Positions 1 through 12,200 of a stretch of 64,000 bases of DNA are shown here, one piece after another (position 1 is the first letter of the stretch; every line of letters starts with the position of its first letter). The position numbers and the translations under genes were made by a program. The notes under the pieces were generated by a model. The model ran no database searches and had not been told where the DNA came from. It worked only from the letters and a program-made list of their open reading frames with translations. Origin of the DNA: Lineus longissimus (Eukaryota > Nemertea > Pilidiophora > Heteronemertea > Lineidae); assembly GCF_910592395.1 (NCBI RefSeq), contig NC_088322.1, positions 8,799,431-8,863,430 of the forward strand, given 5' to 3'.

Positions 1-244
1 GTAGTAGTGATTATTCTCAGTGATTGATTGGGTTTCGAAATGCCTCACCAATGCCTTGCTGTCTCTTTACCAAAAGGAAGGGTTGCTTCTATGTCATTTC
101 TCTATTAGTTTATCAGCACTCCCATCAGGGGTCGGGCCTGGAGTCATTTTTTACTATGATTTAGGCCAAACAATCTTAATCCCTAACTTCAAAAAAGTTG
201 ATACGGCGTTTGTCTGTTTATGCTTCTGATCCCTTATTTATCAG

Positions 245-3200
245 ATCTAAAATGTCCACATCCACTCATATCAAACGGCAAGGCAGAACCCTTATTCCAA
301 AGGGCGCTTCCTGACGGCGAGTACAGCGACTACTATATAGAAGACACGCCTGGTGTAGACCTTGGACAATACGATGACTACGACAATCCCGCTCCCGTGG
401 AGTATCCTCAGCATACGGAGTTAAAAATCCAGTGCAGGCGAAGATATGCGTTTAATGGAACGAGGGAATCGTCCGGAGTCCTCGTGTGTTTGTCAGAGGT
501 CGCTCAAGACGGAACGACCATCGCTTCTTGGAGTGGGTACCCAGAGACCGCTTGTTCCCCAGGTGAGTTTATCACGTAACCGTCAGATGGCAATACAAAT
601 GTACTACAATTCAAAATGTTTATTTCCTTTTGATATCAAGTGATTTATCCTACATCATTCCCTATAACCTGTTCAATAAGCAGGTCTTACAACCCTTGCC
701 AATGGCAAGTACAAATATCATTGAAATGTAATCGACGAGTTTTAAAGATTTTGCCAATTCCCCAAACCACTGAATTTACGAACCACGTGAAATCGCGCTG
801 GACATTCTCACCGCAGACTTTGTACTACGCACACTCTTTGCTTGTATGTCGGCGTATCACGCCGCGTAAACACAATAAAAACAAGGCCCTCCCATTACAG
901 AGTTGGAGGGGTACAATCGGATAAAAATAATAAATGTGGGCCTTACGCCCCTCAAAATAAACTAATCCCTTGTATGCTTCTTTCATGTCGTCATTTTCTC
1001 TCCAGGTGAGCCTGTATTTTTTCTTAGGCAACATGTACATTTAGCCACCGCGCGCATATCCGGTCAGAAGTCGCGTGACCACGAACTTTTAAGGACGAAA
1101 AAATTGGAAACTTGGAAATTAAAAATTGGAACTTCAGAAAGCCCATTATCTTTTCCCTTTTGAAGGGCGGTTATCTTCATTTTTTAATAGTAAGATATAA
1201 TCAGAATCTCCCGAGGAATTCTGATATGAGCTAATATTTCTATAATTTCAAGTCATGTGCCATCCGATGGCTATCCATGGAGGCATTCTAACGGCTGAAT
1301 GCGACGATGAAGCACAGCTTGTCGGTTCTGTCATTATCCGCCAGACGGCGTGCCTGCGCTGCAAGATGGGTTATGAGATGACGGACGAGGGGCTTCGCAG
1401 AATGAATGCAGTCGAGGTCATGTGCGGAATAGATGGCGAGTGGGTGATGCCTGTAAACTGTACAAATGCAATCGGTTCGTAGAATACAGTTAGATCAAAT
1501 ATATTTTGGGTAATTTTCTTCAAATGGCAGATTGAGTTTGAAACTATTAAGGGACAACCTCGACATGAGATAACTTGGTTTCTCATGCAAAAATGGCTTA
1601 CTTCTCAAATCAGGATAACTGTTATTGTTTTGAGGGATTCTGTCAAGTAGAATTAGCATTTTGTAATCGAACACTGAAATGGCTGATAACTGTTTTTCTT
1701 CAAATGTTACAGCTTGTCCAGGGCTATTGCCGCCACAATACGGAGAGCTAGCCTCATTTAATCCACTTTACCTCGCAACCTTTCGGTGTCACGAGCGATT
1801 CATTGTAGTTGGTCGGGACCGTCTAAAATGCGAACTTGGAAAATGGAACGGAATTCCTCCTTTATGTCGTTTTAGAGGTAAAACGTTAATTTACAAAGCA
1901 CACGTTTGAATGGGAACTAGCGCTTTACAAGACTTTTAAGTTGTTCATTATATTTTTTTATTCTTTTGTGCACTTGTTCAATTAAGTGTCAATTAAAGAT
2001 ACAGTAATTATATCAACTTGATGGTTCTCGCGCACTCCGAGAGGAAAGAAAGAGAGATTACATGAAATGAAAACATAGGGCAAAGTAAAATTCAAAATAT
2101 GACACTTGTCCCCGCCCACCCCAATGAAGGCCACCGCCTGATTTTTTAGTTTTCGGATACTTTTTTCCTTTGAAATTTTAGGTTTTGTCTTTACGTGACC
2201 AATCAACATATCCTTTGTCAAATGACCCCTCTGGTGCAACCCTGGAGTTAAATTTCAGGCGGCGATCTCTCGAGAGCTGACAATGTCTACTACTTCCTTT
2301 GCAGCATCTTGTTTAACCAACAATTTGCTAAACGGCGTTATTGCTGTTGAGGCAGAAAGCATGGGCAGAGGTCCCTGGGCAAAGCCGAATACTACTGCCA
2401 CCTATCGGTGCCTTGATAGATTTCAGCCCGGGACATTGAATAATGCGATTAGGTGCAGAAGAGGAAAATGGCACCCAAAACCAAGGTGCAATTCAGGTAA
2501 CCTCGACCACGTAAAATACAATGAGCTCATGAATGTTGTCAGGGATAGTTGGTAGGCCTAACCTTCGCAAAATGTCCATGACCATCCTCGAATACCAGAG
2601 TCAGCTGTGTGCTCCTCTCATCGCGCACACTAACTGACCCTGGATTAAACCGATGGTTTATATTCGTTGGGTGAGGCGGAGATGTGGAAATTAACACAAG
2701 GAAAGAATTGAATAAAACTTTTAGTTGCAAGAGAGAGGTTTGCATTTATTTGAAATCGTTTTGAGACAATATTTGGTACACAATTATCCCGGGGCGGGAT
2801 GGCCGTGACTATTGAATACAGCATGCAAGCCCGGCCGCGGGTTTACTCATGACCTTATCTTGGTAAGTGCTGAGTGAAATGCCCTGATGCTCAGGATCGC
2901 ACATGGCTCGAAGCTAACATCGTGGCCGATTGGTATTTCAGTGGTGAGATGCTACCCACTGAGACCCCTCATCCATGGTTCGGTCGTCGCCGTACACGGC
3001 AACAATTTCCAGTATGACTCCGTCTACAGGTACAGCTGTCAACGGGGTTATGTTTTCGTTGGAGAAGGTCACGTGGTGGATGTCACGTGCTCAGTGAATG
3101 GCGAATGGAGTAGAAAAGAACCAAAATGCATCAGTAAGTATTGACAGGGGAGGCAAGGTGATGACCCCTGGCGTGATTTCATGATAGTAATGTGAATTCA

Positions 3201-4731
3201 CCGAGTTCTTCGATATGTAATCGCCCATTTTGAAAATCCCCGGTTTTCACACATTTTTAAAAATGTGTTGATAATATTTCCTCATAAAAATGACAACACT
3301 CCAAATTTAAAGTTTTTTATCTGTGTCATTCTTCTTTCAGTTGTAAACTGTCCGAAGCTACGGGCACCCCGCCACGGCTCAATCAAAAGAATACGCGGCA
3401 ACCGATTCGAATATAACGCGAGATATGCCATTGGATGTTTAGGGAGATACAGATTAGATGGTATGCGCCCTGGTGAAGAGATGACCAGGACATGTACTGC
3501 CGCGGGCAGATGGACGGGAGAAAATAGAATATGCGAAGGTATACAGTCCTGCGAAAAACAAATTTTGTTATTGTGTCTACCAACTGAAAGGGCCATGGCT
3601 TTTTCTTTACTTCCAACCTCTGACATCTGAATGTATTGTAGAAGGCGAGAAATCTGTGTATTTTAGCGAGCTGACATCAAGTTGCTACCTCAGACCACCG
3701 ACTCACGTGAGGCAACTTATGCTTTTATGAAATTTGTTTTTGGGTTCTACAAGTTTCATCTCTAATACCAGCATTGTGTTGCATTTGCAATTGCAAAATC
3801 GAATCTGCACCACTCACTGTGTTTGGCTCCTTCAAGAATCCCGGTAGGTTTTGGTTTGTCGAAGCACACTCTTCCATGAAGTAGAGCTACATGTATAAAA
3901 AAGACATTAGTTCATAATGATTTCATTCGTTTCTGACATTTAGCCGCTATTGACTTCATTAGTTTCATACTCCAGCGAGAAAGATCTTCCTGTCTCGTGA
4001 AGAATGGGCAAGCTTTCTATCCAGCCACCTTACCAACTGCTGCCCGCCGAAGAGGGAGCTCCAATACGAATGGAACCCGGGATGCCCCCTAAAGCAGGGG
4101 GTTATGAGGGAGTGCATTAACCCTCCATGGTTCAAGACCGATAGTACTTGCTACTACAGGGAGATACGCGAATACGACCTGCCAGAAAGGGTAAATCTAT
4201 ACTACGCTGAAGACGATTTATTGCAACTTGTACCGCCCTGTTTTAAAAAGGGGCTCGGCATAATGAGTACACTGATCACCATTCTGTGTATCTTTTTGGG
4301 AGGTAAACGTTATTCAATATACCCAGACGTTATCTCTGGAGAAAACGAGGCCCCATCAAAATAGCCATATTTTGAGTGAAAATTGCATCTAGGATATCAA
4401 AGCCAGCGCACTGAACCTTACATGTTATAGATAGCAAAATCCTCTTTGGGATGAATGGATTCAACCGTCCCCTGCCACCCCATGAAATATACCTCTCGTC
4501 ACAATTTGACTGGAAATGAATGAGCTGCGGATCCTGGGATGAGGTCGAATTCCAAGGTGTTTCTTGCTCTAGTTCAATGAAATTTGAACATGTTGTGTAC
4601 AAACATGAATGTCAAAGTTTTCTGTTTGGGATGAGATGAAAATGTCCTGACCACTAATTTTTTTAATTACAGGATGTTTAGTGACTGTTATTGTTTTCTC
4701 TAAAGTGCGATCAGTCTCAGACTCAGCATGA
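245..4731 (+). CDS. CCP/sushi-repeat type I membrane protein (5' end outside window)
   Basis: Six consecutive exons each encode one CCP (sushi) module. All have AG/GT boundaries and are phase 1-1: 245-562, 1253-1474, 1713-1877, 2305-2496, 2942-3133 and 3341-3538. Each module shows the C...C...C...W...C pattern. Exon 3976-4302 (phase 1-1) encodes an unrecognised Cys-rich juxtamembrane region (NCCPP, NPGC, REC, STCYY, VPPC) and the start of a hydrophobic helix. Exon 4673-4731 completes that helix (CLVTVIVF), followed by SKVRS, a 10-residue tail and TGA. The product is a cell-surface protein with extracellular CCP modules, the architecture of complement regulators and adhesion receptors; the ligand is unknown. 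The first CCP carries a long acidic, tyrosine-rich insert. No start codon or signal peptide is visible, so the gene begins upstream of the window. An alternative last exon lies at 6078-6196. Confidence 0.86.
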
Positions 4732-5379
4732 ACTAGGTCATTCGTCGCCTTTTCAAATCACTTGGTTTCGCACTAGAGCCATTTAGGTCAGACTAATACC
4801 AAAAAATTGTAATGGAATAACTGGAAAGTTTGGCTGTGCATCACCATGGCCAGGAATGTGACGAAGACAAGCAATTTAATTAGCTGGTGATAAAAATAGC
4901 ACGTGGCCGCTTCTGAACTGGTTTATGCCTGTTTCGCCTATTCCTGTTTCGCCTACAAAATTCCTGTTTCGCCTATTCCTGATTCGCCTATTCCTGTTCC
5001 GCCTATTCCTGTTCCGCCTATTCCTTTTTCGCCTATTTACTGTTTGGCCTATTTCTTGTTTGGCCTATTTCCTGTTTGGCCTATTCCTGTTTGGCCTACT
5101 TTCCAGTACCCCTACAATAAATCGACTCTCCCACGGGGAACCTTAGGGATGCATGTCCATTTTATGGGGAAAATGTGAGGGGACAATTGGATGATGTTAA
5201 CGATGTGATGACAATTTGACTAATCAAATGCCATCAACTTTGTTAACAAACCATGCCATGACCGTTTTGAAAGAGTCACCTTGAAAACGGGGACAGTCCG
5301 GGACTTATTTGACCATAGGACCATAGGACCATACTGACACACAGTAAAAACTAATAGATTAAGTAGAGTAAAGCAGTCG

Positions 5380-5385
5380 TTTATT
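5380..5385 (-). terminator. Possible polyadenylation signal (AATAAA, minus strand)
   Basis: TTTATT on the plus strand reads as AATAAA on the minus strand, 163 bases beyond the stop of the putative minus-strand exon at 5548-5697. Position is the only support. Confidence 0.25.
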
Positions 5386-5547
5386 TTATGAAAACTGAAT
5401 TCATGAGTTTTTGATAAAAATACAGAATATTGTACATTCTCATAATTATTTGATCAAAATCAGCTGTAAAACCCATGTCATAATATACATGTAGGTACAG
5501 CACATATAAAGTCAAACAAGGTGGAAAATACATATCATGATATTATG

Positions 5548-5697
5548 TCAGACAAGGTACCTGATGGCATCAACGTAACTCATTATGTCCCTCTCTCCAT
5601 TGACGTATTGTTCTTTGAGGCGTAACATGCGTTCGTCAATGCGTACATATGTGGCTCTCCTCGGGTTTGGTCGGTCAGTAAGGGACGGTTCATATTC
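5548..5697 (-). CDS. Possible terminal coding exon inside the minisatellite-ended element
   Basis: On the minus strand a 49-codon open frame has protein-like, charged composition (core RRATYVRIDERMLRLKEQYV) and stops at 5548-5550. A strong branch-point and acceptor-like stretch (tgctaac...ccccacag) ends near 5704. The only frame-compatible AG, however, is six bases inside it at 5698-5699. An AATAAA on the same strand lies at 5380-5385. I do not recognise the sequence. It could be the last exon of a gene carried by the surrounding element, or a decayed copy of one. Confidence 0.3.
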   Translation of the reverse strand, partial: EYEPSLTDRPNPRRATYVRIDERMLRLKEQYVNGERDIMSYVDAIRYLV

Positions 5698-6077
5698 CTA
5701 CGTCTGTGGGGAGGTTAGCAATACATTTGAATAGGCGAAACAGGAATAGGCGGAACAGGAATAGGCGAAACAGGAATACACCTCTGAACTCAGGTCAACT
5801 GTCAGGTGGGTGAAAAACTGTATCAATCACTTTCCCAGTCACTGCGAATCCAAGTGGTCCGTTATGGGTCTTGCAAGGGCAAAACCGTCCTAGGATAAGT
5901 CCACTTTATGTTTCGAAACACGCGAAGGATGCATACAGCTCACACATGGCAACGGGTGCACCCTGTCAAACGTTGTCAAAAGTGGAAACATACATTCCTA
6001 CCTTTAAAGTGTGTTAAATCATGGTATGCGAATCAAATCGATAAATTGATTTTCACTTTTCCATTTTAAGGTTGAAG

Positions 6078-6196
6078 TCTGGTATGCTCTCCTCGGCATC
6101 AAGGTGGACAAGTTCGAGAAGAAGTGCTGCTGGGTCAGTGATCACTTGCCGCCATACCCGTGCTACGAGGAGCCTTGGTCATGGCGAGATTCTTGA
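6078..6196 (+). CDS. Alternative last exon of the CCP membrane protein
   Basis: An open stretch encodes VWYALLGIKVDKFEKKCCW, then a Pro/Tyr/Trp-rich tail ending WSWRDS and TGA (6194-6196). Joined in phase 1 to the exon ending at 4302, it completes the hydrophobic helix of that exon and continues with basic residues and a CC pair (possible palmitoylation) in a cytoplasmic tail of about 30 residues. The acceptor is a tandem AG: the pyrimidine tract lies just before AG 6069-6070, but only AG 6076-6077 keeps the frame. Use of the first would give an immediate stop. A good donor (gaag|gtaagt, intron from 6212) follows the stop codon, so a spliced 3' UTR is possible. I infer it belongs to this gene from phase and helix completion; a separate gene is the alternative. 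Confidence 0.6.
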
Positions 6197-6212
6197 TTAC
6201 GTGTTTTGAAGG

Positions 6213-9200
6213 TAAGTTAAATGAGAGGTGCATGTTGGACTTTTAGGCCTATTGGCTATCTCGATCAAGAGTTTCGGGCCTACGCCGTTAGTGTTTGTAA
6301 CTCTTTTGGACACCTGGATGGACACGGGCTAGGATGATCGGGATAGTCACTCGATAATTCACGATCGGGAGTACCAAAATACTAGTAGTTCATAGGAGTT
6401 TTACCTGTCGGGAATCAGGACGGGATGCCGAGAAGGGTAACCACTCAATCCCCTTTTTTCCCCCCCCCCCCCCCCTCATACAAACACAATCGCCTCTAAG
6501 TGCCTTTGGTGGGCGATTCATTTGCTCCAACCCTTGCAAGAAAATGGAGAGGGTGACTGGGATGCGAACGAATGTAGGTGTTACACTGCTTTGCTTCATG
6601 TGCATATACTCTAATTTAACGATCTATGGCCGGTTGATTAATTATATCTAAATCAAAGCATAGGCCAAGGCGGAAGATGACGTCATAACCGAGTCTGACA
6701 AAACGCATTGTCAATAGACGTTGCACTGGTTGAATGCGCTTGACAATGTGCATTAGCCTTGATATACGTATATAGCTAAGATAATGATATTCAGAACCGG
6801 TCATAGATGGGAGAAATTAGAGTATATTCACCACGGTAAGTTGGTAAGAGAAACTGGCTCGTTTCAACATTTACACTCTACCTCCTCTTAGTGCTATTCA
6901 TTGTATGCGGTTGGATATTGCGAGTGAAAATGCAGGACGTCTGTACATTTTGATGAACGTGTACCGATGCACAAAATTATATGCGGAAACCCCCGAACAG
7001 GACCACAATTGAAACAGTCTCTTTTAAGCCATAAATGGCTGGCCAATGGATGACGTAACTAATAATAAAATACAATTTCTCAAATTTCATCATTCCAGAA
7101 TTTACTCGATCAAAGTCATCTGTTTGCTTTGCTGTCTCGTTGACAAATGTGCTCCGACACGCGACCCAGATTGCTGATATTTGATATGAATGTGAACTTG
7201 TAATGGGGCCAAAACAACACAAGTGACCTTAATGCCTGTGATAAACGATCAGGCGAATAGTCATGATGTGGCGCGCCCACCCGAATGGTTTGTAGTCTGA
7301 GCTGATATCACAGGTAGTTCATGAGTTGGTAAAATCAGAGTCTTTCAAAAATATTTATTTGAAAGATTCTGGTAAAACCTGGACGCAGATTTTGGACGCT
7401 GGACGCTGAGTTTTGCATCATTGGATTGCATCACCTGCATTCAATTAATCTCGCCTCCAGTGATATGAACCGCAGTGGGCCTTATCAAATTGACGGAACG
7501 GTCTACCTTTCAGTCGAGAGTGTGGATATTCCGCCAGTCATTTTATTTCTTCAGTCACCAGTCATTAAAATAATTATAGCCCACGGTGGCCTTTTAGGCA
7601 TATGGCATATTCGACGAATTTTAAAGTTTTTGATAAGCATAGGAGATAAACTTGGTATTTAACGAAGGCCTAAAGCTGGCAATTACACTAATCAGATTAG
7701 ACTTATGTGGAGTTAGTGGGGGGGGGGGGGGGGGGGCATTTGCGTGCCCTTTTAACTTTCTCAGAATAAACAGACTGGAGTCCCCCCTCCGCCATCTCAG
7801 AGGATAACAGTAACTCTATCAGGAACAAAACTATATGATGGAGATAGGGTAGTTTTCAAGCCTGGGTTTAGCCAACCCCACATAATGGGAAGAGAGCCGT
7901 TACACCAGCGCTACAAATATGAGCATTTCTGACCGGTCCTAATTTTCACATGCCGATCCACCGTCGTTGTGTGTATATCCATCCTTCACCGCCTGATCGG
8001 CTGTCGAAGGGCTGTTACTTTATCGGTAGTCTCCCTGCATTCCCTTCCTTTCCCACGCGTCCTATGTCGCGACAACACTAACATTACACTCACTCGTGGT
8101 TTTCGCACAAGACACGCACTGAAATCTATCATCAGACCATGTTTTCAATGAATAACGGTTCCAGGGATGCTGACCTGACCCAAATGCACAGTGCATGTTG
8201 AGAAGAAGGGTAAACTGATCCGGAGGTTGGCACTATTTATTCGTATTGTAATCAAAACGCAAACGTACTTAGCTTACATTTAGGTTTACATTCAATAGTT
8301 AAAGTGTTAAATTAAAAAAATAAAATGATCTTGCCAGCTGAACTAGTCCCTGAAATTTTCTGGGACATTTCCATTGTCATATATATCGCCAGGAATGAGA
8401 TGTGCATTGTATGGAGGCCAAATCATTGATGAGATGGCTTAATTACCTACCCAAAACCACCTACAAGGGATCGTGTCGGTGAATACAATTGATAATGGGC
8501 TCAGCACTCCAGAAAAATCTACTATTTGGTCCGCGTACATGTACATTCTGGATACATACATTTTTGTGATTTAAAAACAATTCAATGCTGGGATTTTCAT
8601 CTTACTTTTCAGAAGTGTAGTCCTATGTCTTGTCAATGTCATAAGTGAATTTGAAAAAGTTCCAAAATGTTTTAAAATGTTAAAATGTTCTAAAATGTCT
8701 TATTAGCGTTTTCATGAGACATGTCACAATTTGACACGCGGCCGGGTTTACTGCCTCCGGCAGAATATCTTTCCGACCCCGTAAAATCTAGACAAAGAGT
8801 TCCTATTTCAACCTGAAATCTGTTACTAGTTGATATTGTTCAAAATTAAAACAGCCAAAATAAATTACATACCAGGCGGTATTTAGGCCAAGCCTTTTAT
8901 CATTATTTGTCCCATGATGGCGCTAAACACTTGAACTCAGCCCGAACACAATTGACTCTGCTGCATCCTGGAAGGCGAATTTGAGTACAATGATTGGTCG
9001 GCTATATCTGGAGCAAGTGTTCCCAGAATAGATATTGCTCGAGTCGCTGGGAATGCATCGCAGGAGCTTCAATACCATTCCCACTACTGTACGTGTGTAT
9101 ACGAACAAGAACATGAAATACACATGCATCAGACTAGATACACCAACTCAAGCACTATCGACGTAAGCTACGTGCATACACGCTTTCGGTGAAATACTGC

Positions 9201-9248
9201 TCACTAGTGTAGTCGCGCCAGTCGAAGATAGAGTTTGGTTACTCTAAG
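6213..9248. other. Intergenic region, no gene seen
   Basis: Only short frames without splice context occur here. It holds a C run near 6461-6476, a G run near 7718-7736, a small hairpin at 7336-7371, and a stretch near 7950-7990 that recurs inverted near 54481-54521. The last 80 bases may include the promoter of the LicD gene that starts at 9249; no clear TATA box was seen. Confidence 0.5.
7336..7371. repeat. Short imperfect palindrome, related to 37290-37333
   Basis: CAGAGTCTTTCAAA is followed, after an A/T-rich loop, by TTTGAAAGATTCTG. The arms match a second hairpin at 37290-37333, so this is probably a tiny interspersed palindromic element rather than a local regulatory site. Confidence 0.55.
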
Positions 9249-12200
9249 ATGGAAGGTATGTATGCGTTATTGTTGGCATGTTTTATCGTTTCGTTGTCAA
9301 AGAAGCAAAGCAAAATTGTATTTCTTAAGATTTTCTCTGTTGCTCGTACGACTGTGAATTAAAAGATGATTCGTAGCTCTTCGTAAGGCTTGCGAAACCT
9401 GCTTAGTAGGCCTACCTATTTCGCTACGTTCATTGGTTGGTAAGACATATGTTTATTATCGATCGTACTGCAAGTACAAATACAGGTTCATGCGGCTGAT
9501 GGGGAGAGAAAATGATGCAGCAGGATGCTCAGCCTCCCTAGACTCCCGGGGCAGTCCATTTCGTCATCCTCTTCATACTGTCTCGTAGGGGTAGGGACGA
9601 GGCGGAGTGTGAGCCTCCCACGTGCATGGCGTGATGCTGGTACTTGTAATTGTACTGCTGACTTGATGTACGATCTGCTTACTGTGGTTCATTATTTCGT
9701 AAATGTTAAGTCCGCATCGTTTTGGGCTCTGGATGGCGAACTACTGGTCGGATTCATTTGAAGTTTAGTCTTCACCTCAAAACCAATCATGATATTTTCA
9801 TATCGGTAACCATGGTAACAAAATATGTTTTTGTATGCATTTGTGTACATGTAATGCATTGAATTCGGACATTTACCGCTATGTAAGAATTATAACTCGA
9901 CCATTATTCCCATCCCTGGTCACATTTTTAAGATGGGTACCAAGAGATGAGAACAATATAGGTGTGTGTGTGTGGGGGGGGGGGGGGAGTATGCACAGTA
10001 AGGGGCCGGGGTTGTGACATCCTTGAGTCAGTCGTATCCTCCTCCCCTCGCACACGTTACTGAGTCCGATGTTGTCCTGAAGTTCAGGATGGATTTGTGG
10101 TTGATTCAGCGAAAAGTATTCCCCGTATGACGAGTAGGCCAATGTAAATACATTTGTACTTGCGATGAACTCGGAGATAGAAGGGATTACTTAACCTGAC
10201 CGGCCTGGTTCTTTTCTATATCTCTTTGGTTGTCAATGTGAGTCATATTTCAACAGTGAATAAATATTCTAGTACAGCTCTGAACTTTGGCACGTTCAAC
10301 CAATACCTCATTCCAAGGTAAAAATCAATAATGGCACAAAGCTTTTAGATAAAGTTAATGTAATACTGTTTCGAATTGTTGATTTGTCGATCTCCCTTTC
10401 GAATTGTTTCAGTAGATTGTAGCGTTGCAGCTACACAGGTGGATAACGTGAAACATTCAAATGTACCTTTTACATGATCAGTAGTTAAAAATGAATGATG
10501 AATTCATGTACGATGAATGACCTAAGCTTTTATGTGTGTGTGTTCGCCAGTATAATCACCCAGTCATGATCCAGGTCCAACTCCTCTGATTTCCAAGTGT
10601 TGAAGGGTGTGTTGAGTGCAATGCTGTGTCAACCAAGCGCACGCTGGCCCCTACAAAGAAGTACTTTTTTTTCTGTCAATTTTCTTACCTGTTGTCTATT
10701 AACTCGAACGTCTCTCCACCCACCGGGTGCAAGGGTATAGTCCTAGGGCCAAAAAAACACTCATGAGATAGAAATGAGCATGAGATCATATTACATTAGT
10801 TGGCCTCATGTTTATTTTTAACAATATTTTCGTCCGGGGGTATGTTTAGCCTTAATGTGGCTTTTATAGTGAAACCTCGCTCACAGGCATAAGAAAAAAT
10901 CTTCCTTGTGGTAGTATGTAAATATATTGGAACGAGCAACAAGAAATAAATAAACGAGCTATATAAGCGTTTGAAACCTGAAATGAAAGATCAGGTTTAC
11001 ATGTAATATTCATTGCAGGATTCGGTCAAGTATGTTTATAGCATAAAATATGATATTATTCACATCAAATTGGTCATTTCAAGTTTTGCATAGTGCACAA
11101 TGGTACGCCATGTGTCATTCACTCGTTTATTTTGGCTTGTTATAAACTTGAAACGAGCCAAATTAATTGGACTTAAAGTGGATAAAAGTGCATTATTCAT
11201 TTCATGCAAATATCAACCTAACGCTCGCAATCATATTACATCTAAACCTGATCTTCAATTTCTTGTTTGGAATGGAATGTTTATTTGGTTCATTTAGTTT
11301 GTCTTGTTTCATTATGGGTCGTTTAAACTTTTACATACTAACCGTTTTAGTGGAGTTTAAAACCTCTTGCAATGAAGTTTTCTCGCGGCAGTGGTCGTGC
11401 ATGAAAGAACTCAAACAAAGACAGTTAAAAACGCATTCTCATTCCCATTTAAGGACACTTCTGTTTTTTTAACTTTAGTTAAGGGGCTGATTTTTAAAAC
11501 AGTTTACATTTTCCTCAGCAAAGGGTATTTCGTAATAAATTATTAAGAACGTTCCAAGCATGTCCCGAACATTTCTTTCCATTGCACTTTTAAGAATTCA
11601 AAAGCACCACATCAACATCACCACGCGATTGACTTTTCTGCAGCTGCCGGCATTTTTTCATGTACATTCGATACCGTGTTGTTGTACTGGAAATATAATA
11701 AGCGTCCAATTAATTTCATAAAAACGCTTTTGAATGCGGGGGCTTGTCGACATTTGGCAGATGGGCAGAAAAGGAATCATCCGTTTTCGTAACGGATATT
11801 CGTGATACGATTCTATTGTGTGACTTAATGGGCCGTCCATTAGTAAGTTCGCACAATTTACTGATTGTTCGCAGTACGCAAGAGCCCAGGTCTACCAGTT
11901 CTGCGTACACAGTACGCCAAAAGACCGTTAGTTGATATTGATTTTTTGGTGTCTGATTGTCCGACCCTAGACCAACTGTTTAGTACATGTAATTCTATAT
12001 AAAGTTTGGGGCACCTTATTGTCGATTTGATATTCTTTGAATGACTTTATAGAGTAATTTGAGAAGAAAATTTTATTTAGTTACAGTCAGTATTAGAATA
12101 AGCACTTTTCCATATGTGGTCTTTAGAGTATAATGCAGTTTTTAATCAGTCCATTTGATTCGAATTGTTTCTATCATACATCTTACATGTCTTATGTCTG

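Larger units (their letters stand above)
4925..5778. mobile_element. Element with inverted 15-bp minisatellite ends
   Basis: About 12 direct copies of a 15-bp unit (TTTCGCCTATTCCTG and variants such as TTTGGCC) occupy 4925-5100. Three copies in reverse complement occupy 5731-5778. The two arrays bound about 630 bp of unrelated sequence, so the whole is a candidate fold-back type DNA element. No clean target duplication was found. It lies between the two alternative last exons of the CCP gene. The 65-90-codon reading frames over the left array are translations of the repeat, not genes. Confidence 0.6.

Noticed and set aside
4903-5178. 91- and 73-codon open frames rich in Pro or Phe/Leu
   Set aside because: They are translations of the 15-bp minisatellite array; no splice context or non-repeat sequence.
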